Assembly (NCBI GenBank): GCA_003439945.1
Contig: QVRM01002212.1
Span: forward strand, 35,274-99,273
Length of the DNA stretch: 64,000 nt
From: Dermanyssus gallinae
Lineage: Eukaryota > Arthropoda > Arachnida > Mesostigmata > Dermanyssidae
Direction of reading: 5' to 3'
Shown here: piece by piece, positions 30,874 through 42,539 of the stretch
How positions within the stretch are numbered: the first letter of the stretch is position 1
Layout of the letters: each line of letters begins with the position of its first letter
Notes under the pieces: model-generated
What the model saw: only the letters and a program-made list of their open reading frames with translations
Databases searched by the model: none
What the model was told of the DNA's origin: nothing
Made by a program: the position numbers and the translations under genes

Positions 30874-33800
30874 CGAAAAAATATACCTTTATTAAAAGAA
30901 GTGGATAAGAGCGTTTTAAAAAAAAGCACTAGAATCCATTATACAATTAGAAATGTGTTCTTATTAGAATCACATCTTGTAGGCATGTTGAATCGACATC
31001 ATGTGTTCATACATACGGTAACTATATTTATATGACGTAGGTTCAAAAGAAAAAGTACCAGACGAAATTGTGATGCCAAGGCACAAGTGATGCCTTTATA
31101 GAAAAGTAATTATCAGAGACCTGAGCACGAATATCCAATTGTTTTACGAGCAGAGTTATTTCGTTTTCCGAGAATTCCTGCGGCTGTGGCAATATCCAGC
31201 CCTCCACTATGCTTTCATTTCGTCGTTCGAGTTAAAACGTCTCGTTTTGAGATGCTTGTTAGCGGACCAAACTGATGGAGATTGCAGGGCGACATGTCTG
31301 GGCTGTACGGCGGATACTACAGCTGCTCCCACTTGGGCTTGGCCAGTACCCTTTGTGTGACCTTAGAGACATGTGTACGCGCGTTTTCGTGGAGCAGAAT
31401 CTCTAAATTGATTACGACGTGGTGTACCTTTCATTCACCTCATTTGAGCCCACCTTATACATATCTAAATGTCTCTCGGGCCTCGCTGAATGCGTAGCTT
31501 GGGTATCACAAATGACGCAAGGAATAGACAGTACAGTATGCACCGCGTCGTGTCGAAGGGAAAGCGGTAAACATGCGTTATAGAATCTTTGTAGAGTCGG
31601 GCTCTATCCGTCGCGGTAACAAGAGAGAAATAAAATAATTCCTTATTGTATTACGTTGGTTGGTGAGTGACTATGACAATAATTGGCCAACAAATTGACG
31701 ATTTTTGTGAATCAAAAGCCGATACGCCTTACAGCAAAGAGCCACTGTATGAAAGATCATATTGTATACAGTGGCTCCCTCGAGGAGCACCACACAAGTG
31801 CCGGTGAAGGTGTCGACGAAGCGTGTGAAGACGTGGAATGAAGACGAGCAGCGTCCAGAAACAAGAGCAGAGTAAAACACTGTGGTCTCCAGGAATACTT
31901 CGCTTATGCAAGTACATGGATATAACATTCAAAGTAAATCCATCAACTGAGTTGAAAAAAGACTTCGAGTAACTAAGAAATATGCAATTCGAAAATCCGA
32001 TCAGGCAATACAGATCAAGCCACGGCATGATGCGTGCACAAAAGAACCACAGTTCGGGTCAGCGTTGCATCTCCTAGATCCAGCGGGCTTTGCTGAATGC
32101 GATATTGTACTTATTACGGGAACGTTTGCTACCAAACATTTCGATGAGTAAATGTTTTTTACGTTTATAACTATCTGGCGTTAAAGCCTCCCGCGAACGT
32201 GGTCGTCCGGTTGGAGGCAGTTCTCCTCTAGTCGACCCTCGAGTAAGTACAACGGAAGCACTTCTGACAGACGATAATATCATCGTCTATCCGTCACGTC
32301 TAACGACGTTTGTAAGACTTTACAGCAGCGGAATAATTAATTTAACGTCAGATTTCATATGCGAGAATAACAGGGTGTTATCCGTCGCCTCCCGCTACCG
32401 CTCAGTGCTTCTCGCTGGCAACACAACTGAAGGCTAGCCCAAAGAACAACTTTCAGCCCGCACCCAGAGCACTGTACTGGAGACCCTCTGAGGTTGCGGT
32501 TTTTGAGTTCGTTCTAATTCTGGAATCCGTCCGTGTGTGCAACCGCATTTTCCAGTTAGTCCTCCAAAAAAAGGACACGAATGGTACACACCGCAATGGC
32601 GAACCTCCCAGAAACCCCAGAAACTCGTGCCTGAGGCTGCACGGGCCATGTTCAATATCAAAATAAAGAACCAGTTGCTTCTCATGTGATTAGGCTAAAT
32701 TACAGGTCAAGACTGGATCAAACGCGACCTTCCTTGAACGAGTGCTTGGCATCTCACGCAGTTTCAGGGACCGTCTAGTTTATCTCTTGCGAAAACGTTT
32801 TCATTTATCGAGGATATTGTGTCGCGTATTGATTAAAACTACAGCAGTGCTGTGAGAATTTTGAACCGCGTACAGTAGGAGAATTTTACTGCGGTAGTAT
32901 GCTCCATGTGCTGTCTGAACCTATTGTACACCGTCTGCCGTTACCATCCGTCATCGACCAAGGATGAAAAGTTTCTCTGCATATAGAAACTGGACGCTTT
33001 ATTCAACGCACGTATGGTATGTGGTCAGTACGTAGTTATAATCTACATGTTGTACAGCGTGTTCTTGTCGTCCCCTAGCTCTCATGGATATGTTTAGAGA
33101 GGTCCTCCATGGGCATAGATCGCTGATGCAGCGCTTGCGTGCTATAAAAACGATAAGCAATGCTGGCGACGTGACGTGCTACCGTTTTCTCTGCCGCGAA
33201 CATCTTGTTGAAAAACTTGTTGAACGCGATTTTTTCAGGTAGAGCAACATCCTCTGCTTTAACTTGTTGAGCACGTCAATTGTGTGAAAAATGTCCACAT
33301 GACGTAAACATTGCAAAGAAATGCAACCCGTTTCTTGAACTTACGTATCACTCGTTTCAGGCAAGCTTTGTCCTCAATAAAACCCGCAGATCACGCCGGT
33401 GCTATCTAAGTCAGCAGTGGAAGTACGTGCATAGTATCCAGTTGGACGTACAGATAAGGAAAACAGTACAGCGAGTAATCGGGTGATTCAGTTTGCTTCA
33501 CGTTGAGAGGCCCTCATAAGAACATCGGTATATAAGGAGTACCTTAACTTGTTGCCCGTGAGCTCCGAAGTTTTTCACAACTCAACGTTTGCTCAACTCC
33601 TGACCCCCCATGTTGTAGGTGTGTCTTGCATCTCCATGTACGAAATGCAGAATTCCACATTTGGGGATATACAGGTTCAAATCAAGATCGTCTGCCCAGT
33701 CTTTGAAAGTGCCAAACGTGATCTGAAAACTATACCTAGGCAGGAAGGTTTTAACTCCTTGTGCCATTATATACTTCAGTGAGTTAGTGCATAGAATATA

Positions 33801-34174
33801 GTGGTCCGAGGAGCGTTTCTTGCGGACAGCCAGGTGAGATTTGACCCACTGTAGAATACTGTCCGTTAATGCGGACCGCGAATGGCCACAGTTAGCCAGT
33901 TTATATTACGTTCTCCGATACCGAAATGTGGAGCTTAAAGCTGTTTAGAGTGATGACTGACTCGAACGCTAACTTGAAATCAAACCAGCGCCGAAGCAAT
34001 CTGAGTCGTTCCATATTTTTACGCAAGAAAAAAGAGTTTTATGCAAATTATGCAACAAAGAGTGCTCCCTATATTGCTACAGTAGATGTAGAGCTGTAGT
34101 CGGCGTCAGTTGCCTAATGGTCGCTCGTAAAGTACGCATATTCAATTGTAATGACCAGTACAATATTCAGTGGT

Positions 34175-34209
<35 letters not shown>

Positions 34210-37200
34210 GCACTACAAATCAGAAACATAAATATCGGGGTTGCGGTGACACTGGAACTGGATTTTAGCACTCATATCACAGAAGTCATCCGATCAGCTA
34301 ATCTTATATCTAATACCATATTTCGTTATTCTATAATTAAATATTACAATTTTTACATGGGACTTTATAATAGTTTAGTTGTACCTAATTTTATCTATTG
34401 CTGTGAAGTTTGTAGACAAACACATTAAAGCAATGGAACGTGTACAGAGGAGATTCCTTCATCGTGTCTCGTTAAGGTGTAACATGCCCAAAATTCTATT
34501 GTGATAAGCTCTATTTGCAAACTGCAGTTCAGAGCGGATTATCGCATGCACAATCATATTATATATTATATACTCTCATATTATATACAATAAACATCTA
34601 TATTATATACTCTCATCATATACATTAAACATTTATTCATTATTAAATGAAAAAAACATTAAACATATATCTATAAACTATATTATATAATCTCATCATA
34701 TACATTAAACATCTCGTCAAAACAAATTGTTAAGACAGATCGTGTAAATAACATGCTTTCGTGGCGGATGGCGAGGGCACTGAGAACTTGACACGTTAAC
34801 AGCGCAAGTGTCGGTACACAAGTAAACTAACCATTGTATGTATCTAGGTAACTGTTCGTAAAGTGTAAATAATGTCCCCCCTTTGACAAAATAAAGGTGC
34901 ATTTGAATTGAATTGAATGGAGACAGAAGAAATAGCTTATGCATGAGCGATACCTGATTGAGCTGATTGAGATTGACGCCAAATGAGAAGAACGTCGGAA
35001 TGCCGCAGACAAGTCGCCAGGGTGCCTCACAGAGGGTGTACATGACTTGCTTTCGTAGTGGGCCAACCTGAAGAAGAGCGCCATGTAAACGGGGATTTGT
35101 ACCAATGCCCAGCAGACGCGGAATGGGTGCCAGCACGCGGAGCGGGGTCCTGATATACGTCATGTTGCAAACAGGAGCCAAAGCGGCCATCAACCGTACC
35201 TAGAAGAGCACGCATACGCGTTATTCAACCTCTGTCTCGCACGGAGTCGGAGTGGGTCACCCATTACTACTACGGTGCGCCGTTGAACTCGGTAACTTTG
35301 GCTTAGTTTAGCTTGCTAGATATGATATACCAGTTATGAAGTCAGTGCGGCCGCTTAAAAAACAAAGTAAATTAAAGATGTTCTACTGGATAGGTGTTCG
35401 CGTAGGTTGCTTTAGTCCTTCGGGCGCGTTAGCCGGTTGTCATGCAAAACATATAGTTTTTTCTTTGTGTATATTTAAGCTATTTTTTTTAGGTTACAGG
35501 GAAGTGTTATTGCTAACTAAACTAGGGCTTGTGAGGAAAGCAACGAGCTAATTTTCGAGGGAGCCCCTCATTGTATATATACGAGTACATATATAGTCAC
35601 TCATTATTTAAACGTTGCTTGTCACCAGTCCCTAACCTTTTGGTTGTATTCTGGCAGGTCCGCTAGCATTGCAAACGCCGCCATATTGCCTTGCGAAAAG
35701 CCAGCGTAAAATAGCGAATCGAAGCCGGACACGCCAAGAACGTAGTCGATGAGGCGCGGTATATCGTACAGAGCAACCTCGTCCAACCTGCGCGCAATTG
35801 GTCGGTCGATGAGGTGGCAGAAAATCAATTTCCTCATGCGTGTCAGTAGCCTCGAGAAACAAAATGTCTACTAGAACAAAACTATTCGTGTCGGCCGGGG
35901 CCACACTTGTTTATTAGGGTACAGCTGAACAGAATGCACTGCAGTGCTTGCTCACATACAATATCGGGTCGCCATAGAAATTCACGAGGCGAATAAAATA
36001 AAACACACACAAACCATACCCGTAACTCCAGTACTGGCGCGAGCTTGTTTCGCTGGTCACATGTTCATTTGAGTGCGGAGTACCTCGAAAATTCCCAAGC
36101 CATACGTCATAACCGGCATCCGCCAGGATAAATCCTAAGAACGACGCAGGGGCATCACATGCATCAAATAAAAAAAAAACAATACGTAAGTATTATTGAA
36201 GCATTATTGACCTTAGGAGTTAATTTTCTATGCTCCCTTACGCATGTATAAACGCTTTGTCTGCGAAAACTATAGATGTTTTAGGGAAATCAAAAATCTG
36301 ATCATTGTGACTAACTCATTTTTGAAGTGTTAAAGGTGTTTGACGATACGCTAGTGTAGTTAGAAACAATATAATACGAACCGAGTGGTATGGAACAAGT
36401 TAACACGATCTGTTCTAAGCTTGTACGATACGCCCCCGGTTATGTTTGCGGAAGGTCCGCGGATGCATAACGTATTTCCCCCTGTGACCACCGGCTCCTC
36501 CAGTAAAACCGGCTATCTATGCTTGGTTACCAAGAATGTTTAGCTGTTGCATTTCCGTCCATTATACAAATTGTGTGTACGAGCCGAGGTTAATAAAGTG
36601 GTTGAGGCAAACGACATCTTACTGATAACAGCTGGTTTTCAACGCCCGCGGGGGCAACCAAATATGTAGTAGACACAAACTAGAACTTAAAAAACATTGC
36701 TACCGATTGCCGTGAAGAACCATATAGTATTCATGATTGTCTTTACCTGGCTGTCTCGTTTTGCGACGCAGGGAAAGCAAAATAGTTCAAAATATCTCTC
36801 AGTTCTCTTAACTACACATTTGCTGGATAAATGCACAACTAGCCGAACACAAGTATGATAGCTAAGATGTAAATTCATGAGCAATAACCATAGCAACTAA
36901 ATTGCAAACGCGCCAAGTTGGTTGTTTCCTAAGTGTTACTTTGGAATTTCACTTGATAGGGCCTCTAACTTGTACCGAGCTCTAACGGTTACGATGTTCC
37001 AGAAGTGTTCCTTTTGTCACAAATTAGTGCGAAAAAAGCACAGCGGCTCTGGACTCTAAAATGACTATTTTAGTATGAGCACAAAAATTTGTGAAACATG
37101 CGACCTCAAATATTAATTAAAGTATGTGTGTATTAAGTAAAATATCAAGTGCCGCTAGATTTTGCCACGATTTGCCATTGCTATAATGGCATGCCCGCCA

Positions 37201-38283
37201 TTTGAACAGACCAAGGAAGCATGCCATGATTTATTTTTGCGTTGCCACTGCAAAAGTAACAACTTAAGTTGCCTAAAGTCTGCAATTAGTTCAACATTTA
37301 CAATTACACGTACAGCCATATATATATATATATATATATATACAGAGTGTTGCAGAAATTTTCATAATAGAATATACAAATTGTAGAGCTCGTTAAAGCA
37401 AATATTTTTTCCAATGGAACATGGGGTCTGAGAAGTCTTGTTTCGGAGTGAGAGCGAAATTACTACAATTTGTGACACTAGTGTTTTTGCCCGACATAGG
37501 AGCATAAAATGTGCTGTTGCGAGACAACCAGTCCTCCTATACAGAAACTAAACACACAGTCGGGTTCGTGAGAAACTTCTGCTTCTTCCGAAGAATATAC
37601 AGGGCCGGTCAGAAGATGCGACACGGTCGTTTAGAAGAGAATTCGTCAAAAATGAAGTTTTTTATTAGCTTTCACGCCAAATACTTCAGAATCATAACCC
37701 TACGACCACCCACGTGTTCAAAGCTAACATATTTAGCAAATGCGCATTTCATGACGATCATTTTGGTACCAAACTTACGGCAATGCGAGCTGTGGTTGCA
37801 GAGTAATTACGATTTTTCGGCGAACATGTCGAGATTAAGTGCATGAAAATGACGCGCTGCGGCTGTCGCGCGACACGTCGGCGGTAGTGAACGTCGCCAC
37901 ACAGTCATTTTTCATGCACTTAATCTGGACATCCCACCGCAAAATCGTAATTACTCCGCAACCACAGCTCGCATTGCCATAAGTTTGGTACCAAAATGAT
38001 CGCCATGAAATGCGCATTTGCTGAATATGTTAGCTTTGAACACGTGGGTGGTCGTAGGGTTATGATTCTGAAGTATTTGGCGTGAAAGCTAATAAAAAAC
38101 TTCATTTTTGACGAATTCTCTTCTAAACGACCGTGTCGCATCTTCTGACCGGTCTTGTATATTCTTCGGAAGAAGCAGAATTTTCTCACGAACCCGACAG
38201 TGTGTTTAGTTTCTGTATAGGAGGACTGGTTGTCTCGCAACAGCACATTTTATGCTCCTATGTCGGGCAAAAACACTAGTGTC

Positions 38284-38339
<56 letters not shown>

Positions 38340-38687
38340 TGACGTCAAGTTCCTAAGAGCGGCGCTCCCCGACCCGCAAAGACCTCGCAGATTCAGATCC
38401 ATCACTATCTCTATAAGTGGTGTATGGGACTCCGAATCTGCGAGGACGCTCTTGGGGCTCGGCGTCACGAAGAGGAATCTTATGGATCTCACCGTTTTAA
38501 CTTTGCAAGGAACCTTGAGGATATACCGCTCGCACCGGGTCCATAAGAGCGGGGCCTACCATCAAGCAAGGACACGGACAACTGATTCTTAACTTCACGT
38601 GACACCTTTTTACCACCATTTTTATTAAGGCGAGCACTGCCGAGTGTGCAAACGTCTTGTAATTGATTAATAAATCATCACAATATT

Positions 38688-38723
<36 letters not shown>

Positions 38724-40268
38724 GTAAGTCGTAATATAAGAAGGGGCTACTCGGTGACACGGGGGGGGGGGGGGGCAACAAACGGTCAACGCCTTTACTT
38801 CAAGGTCTTACCAAGGCTTTGATGGGGGTAGTTGATGACCCACTCTACCGCAGACGAAAAGAGTCCGTGGACAAGTAACACTGGTGTCCGGTGAGCGTAT
38901 TGTCTCAAGCCTGAAATACGATAATACGAGGATATCAAATTCGTGTTGATTCATACAGTGTTTCGCTATCACACGTATGTGCTCATACAAGTTTGCACTG
39001 CAATTTATACAGGAAACGTGCAGAATACCGGAAAGTAACTATTACACAATAAATAAAACCAGTCTGAAAATTTAGTATGCTTTGCCACTAAGCCTTCTTG
39101 CTTGGTTAAATCAATGACAACAAATAATAACACAAACAAAAAGCAACTTAGTCATCACGAAAAAGACATACGAATCACTTACCTGGCTGAATTAGTCCGT
39201 AAGGTATTCGTTGAAGCGTTAAGATGTAACCATCTTTGGTAACAGTCGAGTGCTCTTCGCACGGATAGCCTTGGCCTCGGATAAGCGCCGCCTTAGGCCC
39301 GTGAATGTCCGCAGGTAACATCAGTAACGTATGTGAATTAGTGTACTTTATTTTGCCTCAGACCTACGCTAGTGCAAGACTTGCATGGATAATAGGTTCT
39401 AATCAAGCGCTAAGCGTTTCAAGTTAAAGTACGAACGCTAGCCAAGTGCTTCCGGACCGTCGCTAGTTTTAGAGGCTTGGTAGAAACGATGTGAAATGGC
39501 GTTTGGCTGACTGCTTTTAACTTATATACAGGCATTTGGCTGATTGCAATAAAAGCAAAAGACAAAATATTACTAATTCGAATTATTTTAAAAGCGGATC
39601 TATTTCCTCAAGGAATAGTTTTGAAGTTCTCTACTACATTTCCTTAATATGAGCGTTTACAGTCTAGATGAATTTTTGTCGTACGCCAACATACTTTCAG
39701 AACATAACGGGTAACCCTACTAACCTGGATTTAGTTCGATTATGGAAAAAAAGATTCCTTTCTCTAAGAAGTGCAAGCTATTCAAAAAAGAAAGTTTAGT
39801 TTACTATATGGATACCAGGGCTTCTAAATGGTCCGGCCCTCACCTTAGACGAGAACGTCCACATATATATATATATAACATTTAAGAGGTATATTATTTC
39901 TGCGACATGTACAGTACGGTCTTATATTGTCGTTTTTCCAAGGTCGTTTTTTTATGCACTGCGATTAGGTCAAATAAGACAGCTCTGTAGCTAATATGTG
40001 CACAGAGTACTACAGCACTATTACTAAGGTAGCACGCATGCATGCATAGACGAATATAAGTTTGGCAAGCTCATCCAACGCTTACTGGTGTTTTGAAGGC
40101 GTCTTGCTGAAACGTTCGCGCATCGACGGCCCAGAGATTGACTTGGATCGGAAACAGGGCTGGTAAAAGAACTGCAGAGATTGTCAGCAAGAGTGGCGCA
40201 AGGGGCACGGCTGTGACCTGGTGGTGAGATGTACCAACGCCTCTCAACTGCGTCCGCTGGTTCAACAT
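28380..40268 (-). CDS. Acid lipase (lysosomal/gastric lipase family), 9 exons
   Basis: Joined minus-strand exons 40268-40086, 39291-39183, 38910-38812, 36134-36020, 35787-35637, 35199-34954, 30650-30520, 30075-30002 and 28582-28380 give an unbroken 436-codon frame. All eight junctions are GT-AG with matching phases. The enzyme hydrolyses tri- and cholesteryl esters as an alpha/beta hydrolase, in the secretory pathway, lysosome or gut. Visible features: hydrophobic signal peptide (about residues 20-45); N-terminal lipase motif GYPCEEHSTVTKDGYIL; oxyanion region HGLFSS (112-117); LADAGYDVWLGNFRG; nucleophile Ser200 in GFSQG; Asp371 in KGDYFGNPDD; and His402 in FVHLDF. The usual GHSQG has Phe in place of His at 199, while the triad residues are all present. 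An N-glycosylation site NMT lies in exon 6. Length fits the family (about 400). The start is the first ATG after an in-frame stop. Confidence 0.92.
28583..30001 (-). other. Lipase intron 8
   Basis: A 1.4 kb intron holding a plus-strand mariner remnant (29055-29720). Confidence 0.8.
29055..29720 (+). pseudogene. Mariner transposase remnant (copy 2)
   Basis: The plus strand shows LREAILYNFYRNALSFEE with IGDEALSLRSAY, the N-terminal helix-turn-helix layout. Further on is FLFSKLVTGDEA with a shifted V-F-ND, matching the family signature FLxRIVTGDEKWxxYxN that carries the first catalytic Asp. Linker sequence between them is frameshifted. The sequence differs from copy 1, so it is probably another mariner lineage. 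Dead. Confidence 0.6.
30002..30075 (-). CDS. Lipase exon 8
   Basis: Acceptor TTGTTCAG, donor GTAGGA. It encodes YGTPIPPKYETLKI and PIALLYSK, the strand leading to the catalytic Asp in the next exon. Confidence 0.9.
30520..30650 (-). CDS. Lipase exon 7
   Basis: Acceptor GGCTTTTCAAG, donor GTACGT. It encodes LPVYLAHIPSGASRKNVAQF and FDYGRDKNLAR, the conserved H-x-PAGTSxKNxxH-like cap region of acid lipases. Confidence 0.9.
31030..31500 (-). pseudogene. Mariner transposase remnant (copy 3), C-terminal half
   Basis: The minus strand reads ILLHENARTHVSK (usual form ILLHDNARPHVA, carrying the second catalytic Asp, here Glu). It then gives PPYSPDMSPCNLHQFGPL (third Asp region) and, after shifts, FSENEITLLVKQ and SDNYF. 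The D-to-E change and stops make it inactive. Its spacing and residues differ from copies 1 and 2. Confidence 0.7.
34210..34510 (+). mobile_element. CR1-like LINE post-RT fragment
   Basis: The plus frame 34117-34428 contains ITEVIRSANLISNTIF and LYNSLVVPNFIYCCEV. A shift then gives AMERVQRRFLHRVSLRC. The same segment is in the copy at 61030-61260. A (TA)n tract at 34177-34206 precedes it. Confidence 0.65.
34545..34715. repeat. Degenerate AT-rich tandem repeat
   Basis: Three to four imperfect copies of a ~40-60 bp unit containing ATATTATATACTCTCATCAT and ATACATTAAACAT. Confidence 0.6.
34860..34920 (+). mobile_element. CR1-type LINE 3' tail
   Basis: TTGACAAAATAAAGGTGCAT followed by TTGAATTGAATTGAAT. 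The same tail occurs reversed at 52361-52400. It ends about 35 bp from the exon 6 donor of the lipase. Confidence 0.6.
34954..35199 (-). CDS. Lipase exon 6
   Basis: Acceptor GTGCTCTTCTAG, donor GTATCG. It encodes 82 residues starting VRLMAALAPVCNMTYIRTPL, the family's LAPVAxxxxxxSPL segment, and including the NMT sequon. Confidence 0.92.
35637..35787 (-). CDS. Lipase exon 5 (nucleophile Ser)
   Basis: Acceptor TTGCGCGCAG, donor GTTAGG. It encodes the nucleophile elbow YAGFSQGN with Ser200, preceded by YDIPRLIDYVLGVSG. Confidence 0.92.
36020..36134 (-). CDS. Lipase exon 4
   Basis: Acceptor CGTTCTTAG, donor GTATGG. It encodes FILADAGYDVWLGNFRG, a strong family signature. Confidence 0.92.
37342..38288. 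repeat. Long inverted repeat (foldback element)
   Basis: The plus strand from about 37469 to 37852 and the minus strand from 38288 to about 37905 are near-identical over ~385 bp, with few substitutions. The spacer is about 52 bp and GC-rich. Translating either arm outward-in gives the same peptide frame, but no known domain. The left arm has an extra ~127 bp outside (37342-37468) starting CAGAGTGTTGCAGAAA, which the right arm lacks. The right arm ends at a (TA)n tract. A diverged single arm occurs at 43485-43980. Confidence 0.85.
38287..38334. repeat. (TA)n microsatellite
   Basis: About 23 TA units at the right end of the inverted repeat. Confidence 0.95.
38335..38690 (+). mobile_element. 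LINE 3' end (shared-terminus family)
   Basis: The open frame 38230-38592 encodes FLRAALPDPQRPRRF and LLGLGVTKRNLMDLTVL, resembling the extreme C-terminus of R1/jockey-type ORF2. It is followed by a short 3' UTR ending with the terminus GGCGAGCACTGCCGAGTGTG and a TAATAAAT end, then (TA)n at 38689-38720. The terminus matches the short copies at 3622-3685 and 4189-4252. Confidence 0.55.
38761..38775. repeat. G15 homopolymer
   Basis: Run of 15 G inside lipase intron 3, about 35 bp from the exon 3 donor (minus strand sees C15). Confidence 0.9.
38812..38910 (-). CDS. Lipase exon 3
   Basis: Acceptor CGTATTTCAG, donor GTAAGA. It encodes PVLLVHGLFSSAVEWVINYP, the HGLxxSS oxyanion region. Confidence 0.92.
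39183..39291 (-). CDS. Lipase exon 2
   Basis: The donor GTAAGT is strong. The acceptor chosen is GGGCCTAAG before GCGGCG, because it makes the junction DAFKTP/AALIRGQGYPCEEH line up with the family N-terminus without extra residues. An upstream AG (at 39346-39347) would also be in frame and add 18 residues, with a weaker fit. It encodes GYPCEEHSTVTKDGYIL. Confidence 0.85.
40086..40268 (-). CDS. Lipase exon 1 (signal peptide)
   Basis: The first ATG after an in-frame stop. It encodes 61 residues with a hydrophobic stretch VPLAPLLLTISAVLLPALF, then DARTFQQDAFKTP. Donor GTAAGC in phase 0. The rather long, polar N-region (19 residues) may mean that translation or cleavage details differ. Confidence 0.8.
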
Positions 40269-41250
40269 CTCGCCACTCGGGAAAACGCCACTCCATGCGA
40301 CGTTTTAGATACACACTCGATACGCAAGCAGGTGCCCCATTCGTAAAAAACGGTTTCAAATTTGCACTGAAAAAAGGGAAAAAAACGACAAGCAACAAAA
40401 CACTTGTTCAAACTAATATCATTTATATGCCTAATTTAAGCGTGCTTAAATTAGATGGTTGAAAAGTTTAGAGAGCTTCCCATATATAACATGCATAACT
40501 TAATGCGCGATGCATATATAAAACAAAACATCGTTGGTGAATACACGACCTTTTTAATGTGGATTTTAAATTGGTTGCAGTCGCCAGACGGTAGAAAATG
40601 TGCCTGACAGAGAAAAAAAAATATATATATACATGCACTCAAGTGAATGAGGTCCTGTTTAGAAAAAGAATGATTCATTTATTAAAGGAACTCTAGGTTT
40701 TCGCTGAAAGACCCCCCCAGGAACACACTGGTGGACGATATTTGCGGATGATTTGGCGGAGCTTATTTGACTACACTTTATAGTCAAAATTGAACTTTGC
40801 CGATTCACGCGTACATGCTAGCTACCTGAATTTGATCTAGCTGTCTGAGTGATAGCACACTTCTAGAACGAGATGCAGTATGCGGATGACGTCTACAAAA
40901 AACACCGATGACACATGATTACTACTAGAATACATGTGTGCTGTTTAATACGTATGTACACTTGGGCTATAAGTTAATACATACACAAATACATATACAA
41001 AGTCGAAAGAATTCAAGTCGAGTCAACAATTGACACAAGTACATGGTCGCATACCGTACTCTATGCAGACTCACCAATTTCGCAGCTTATTCGTCTATGT
41101 CTGAGCGACACGAAAAGCAACACGTTCCCAATGGCGTCTTATTTGCACACACATACACTCGCACAAGTCGTCTCTTCTCCTCATTTGACACTCACGCTCA
41201 CTAATCGTATTCCTTAGGTAATAGAAGTTCTGCAGCCACACGCTCACATC
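40269..41250. other. Upstream flank of the lipase gene
   Basis: AT-rich; would contain the lipase 5' UTR and promoter. I could not identify a convincing TATA box or initiator, and no other gene is seen. Confidence 0.4.
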
Positions 41251-41489
41251 ACAGCAGGTGACACAAGCTGTCATTACAGCTTCCGGGTAGATCCGGGTAG
41301 ATTGTGGAAGAAAAACTTCCCATGGAAAGTAAAGGAACAGATGAACAAGTCTGAATCAGCTGAAGAAGAAGAACACCTATCTCTGCCCAAAGCACGGCGA
41401 GCAGCCAGTTAGCACCCTTAGTAGTAGCACGATTGCTGCTTCGATTTCTAGCGTTTACTGCTGCCGGTACTAGCCTATTGCCATTGCAT

Positions 41490-42430
41490 TGACTGACGCC
41501 AAGCCATATACCGGCTCGCCGCACGACCGGCTCGTGACACCGCCACGACGCTCAGCGCATGTCTCACCATCGTTCACGTCGGCTTTCGTGGACTTTTCTT
41601 TGGCAGTTTTCTTCGCGTCCGCGGGGTTACAGCAACAACACCAACAACAACGACAACAACATCTACAACAGCAACAATTACAACAGTACCAACAGCAGCA
41701 ACAACAACAACAACAGCATTGGGCTAAGAGCAGTGCACGGCGGCAAGCGAATCAGCAATGATCCAAAGAACCGGATCGTACGAACAGGCCGGAAGTTGCC
41801 GCACATGACGCAGAATCTGCAGGAGGGGGGGGGGTGGTTGGGGTTCGGACCGTTTGACCGTCAGCAGAAGACGTAGACGCATCCACAACGATAACAGCAA
41901 CAGCAACAACAACACCAACAACAGCAATAATAGCAGCATTCGCAGCAGAAACAGCACCACGAGCAGAAACAACGACAACGACAGATCGGGTCTTCACGTC
42001 CGTAGCCGCAGCAACAAAGGCGACCGCAAGCAGCGCCAGAACCACCGGTTGGCGTCAACGTTTGACTTCGGCCCTTCGCGCACCTCAATTCGTCGACCAC
42101 CATGCGATGATGCTGCTGCTGCTGATGCTGACGACAACGACGACAATTGGCCGTCCGGATGCCGAACCAAAGCGAATCGGCGACTTCATCCGCTGCAGAA
42201 GCACCAGCACAAGCAAGCACCAGCCGCATCAGCAGCTATGGCTGCACATGTGGATAGCCGAAGCCACCCACTGTCAGTGTGTTGCGTACGTCGCGCCAGC
42301 CGTCCTGTTACGTTGCTTACTTGCTGCTGCTGCCGCTGCCGATTCACTGATGCTTGCGTGCAGGAGAGGAGCCAAATTGCTTATGTTGGTCTTGTCTGAC
42401 GACTGTACAGGCACGCGAAAATAGTGGATT
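41490..42430. other. CAG/CAA-rich island
   Basis: Dense CAA/CAG/AAC runs at 41628-41720 and 41890-41990, and GCTGCTGCT runs at 42110-42125 and 42320-42340. Overlapping ORFs on both strands consist of Gln, Asn or Ser runs. The triplet runs themselves keep these frames open, so I do not call a gene. It could be an untranslated exon or regulatory island. Confidence 0.45.
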
Positions 42431-42445
42431 AAGAAATTAACCATA

Positions 42446-42453
<8 letters not shown>

Positions 42454-42486
<33 letters not shown>

Positions 42487-42500
42487 TATATATATATATA
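42454..42500. repeat. (TA)n microsatellite
   Basis: About 46 bp of TA with one GA interruption. Confidence 0.95.
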
Positions 42501-42539
42501 TGACACCAGTGCTCACGAAGCCGGGAGGCCAACAGATAG

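Larger units (their letters stand above)
30651..34953 (-). other. Lipase intron 6
   Basis: A 4.3 kb intron with a (TA)n tract (30833-30870), a mariner remnant, a CR1-like 3' end and AT-rich degenerate tandem repeats. Open frames at 31671-32028, 32434-32685 and 33280-33782 are unrecognised, with no support as exons. Confidence 0.8.
36135..38811 (-). other. Lipase intron 3
   Basis: A 2.7 kb intron holding the long inverted repeat (37342-38288), TA tracts and a LINE 3' end. The stretch 36140-37310 shows nothing recognisable. Confidence 0.8.

Noticed and set aside
37511..38246. Two convergent genes encoding nearly the same ~110-residue protein
   Set aside because: The frames are mirror images created by the long inverted repeat; no known domain, and both lie in the lipase intron.
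39292..39345. Longer lipase exon 2 using an AG further upstream
   Set aside because: In frame, but it adds 18 residues that do not fit the family N-terminus, and the site lacks a pyrimidine tract.
41854..42399. 181-codon Asn/Ser/Arg-rich ORF
   Set aside because: Triplet repeats keep several frames on both strands open at once; no start context or conserved motif.
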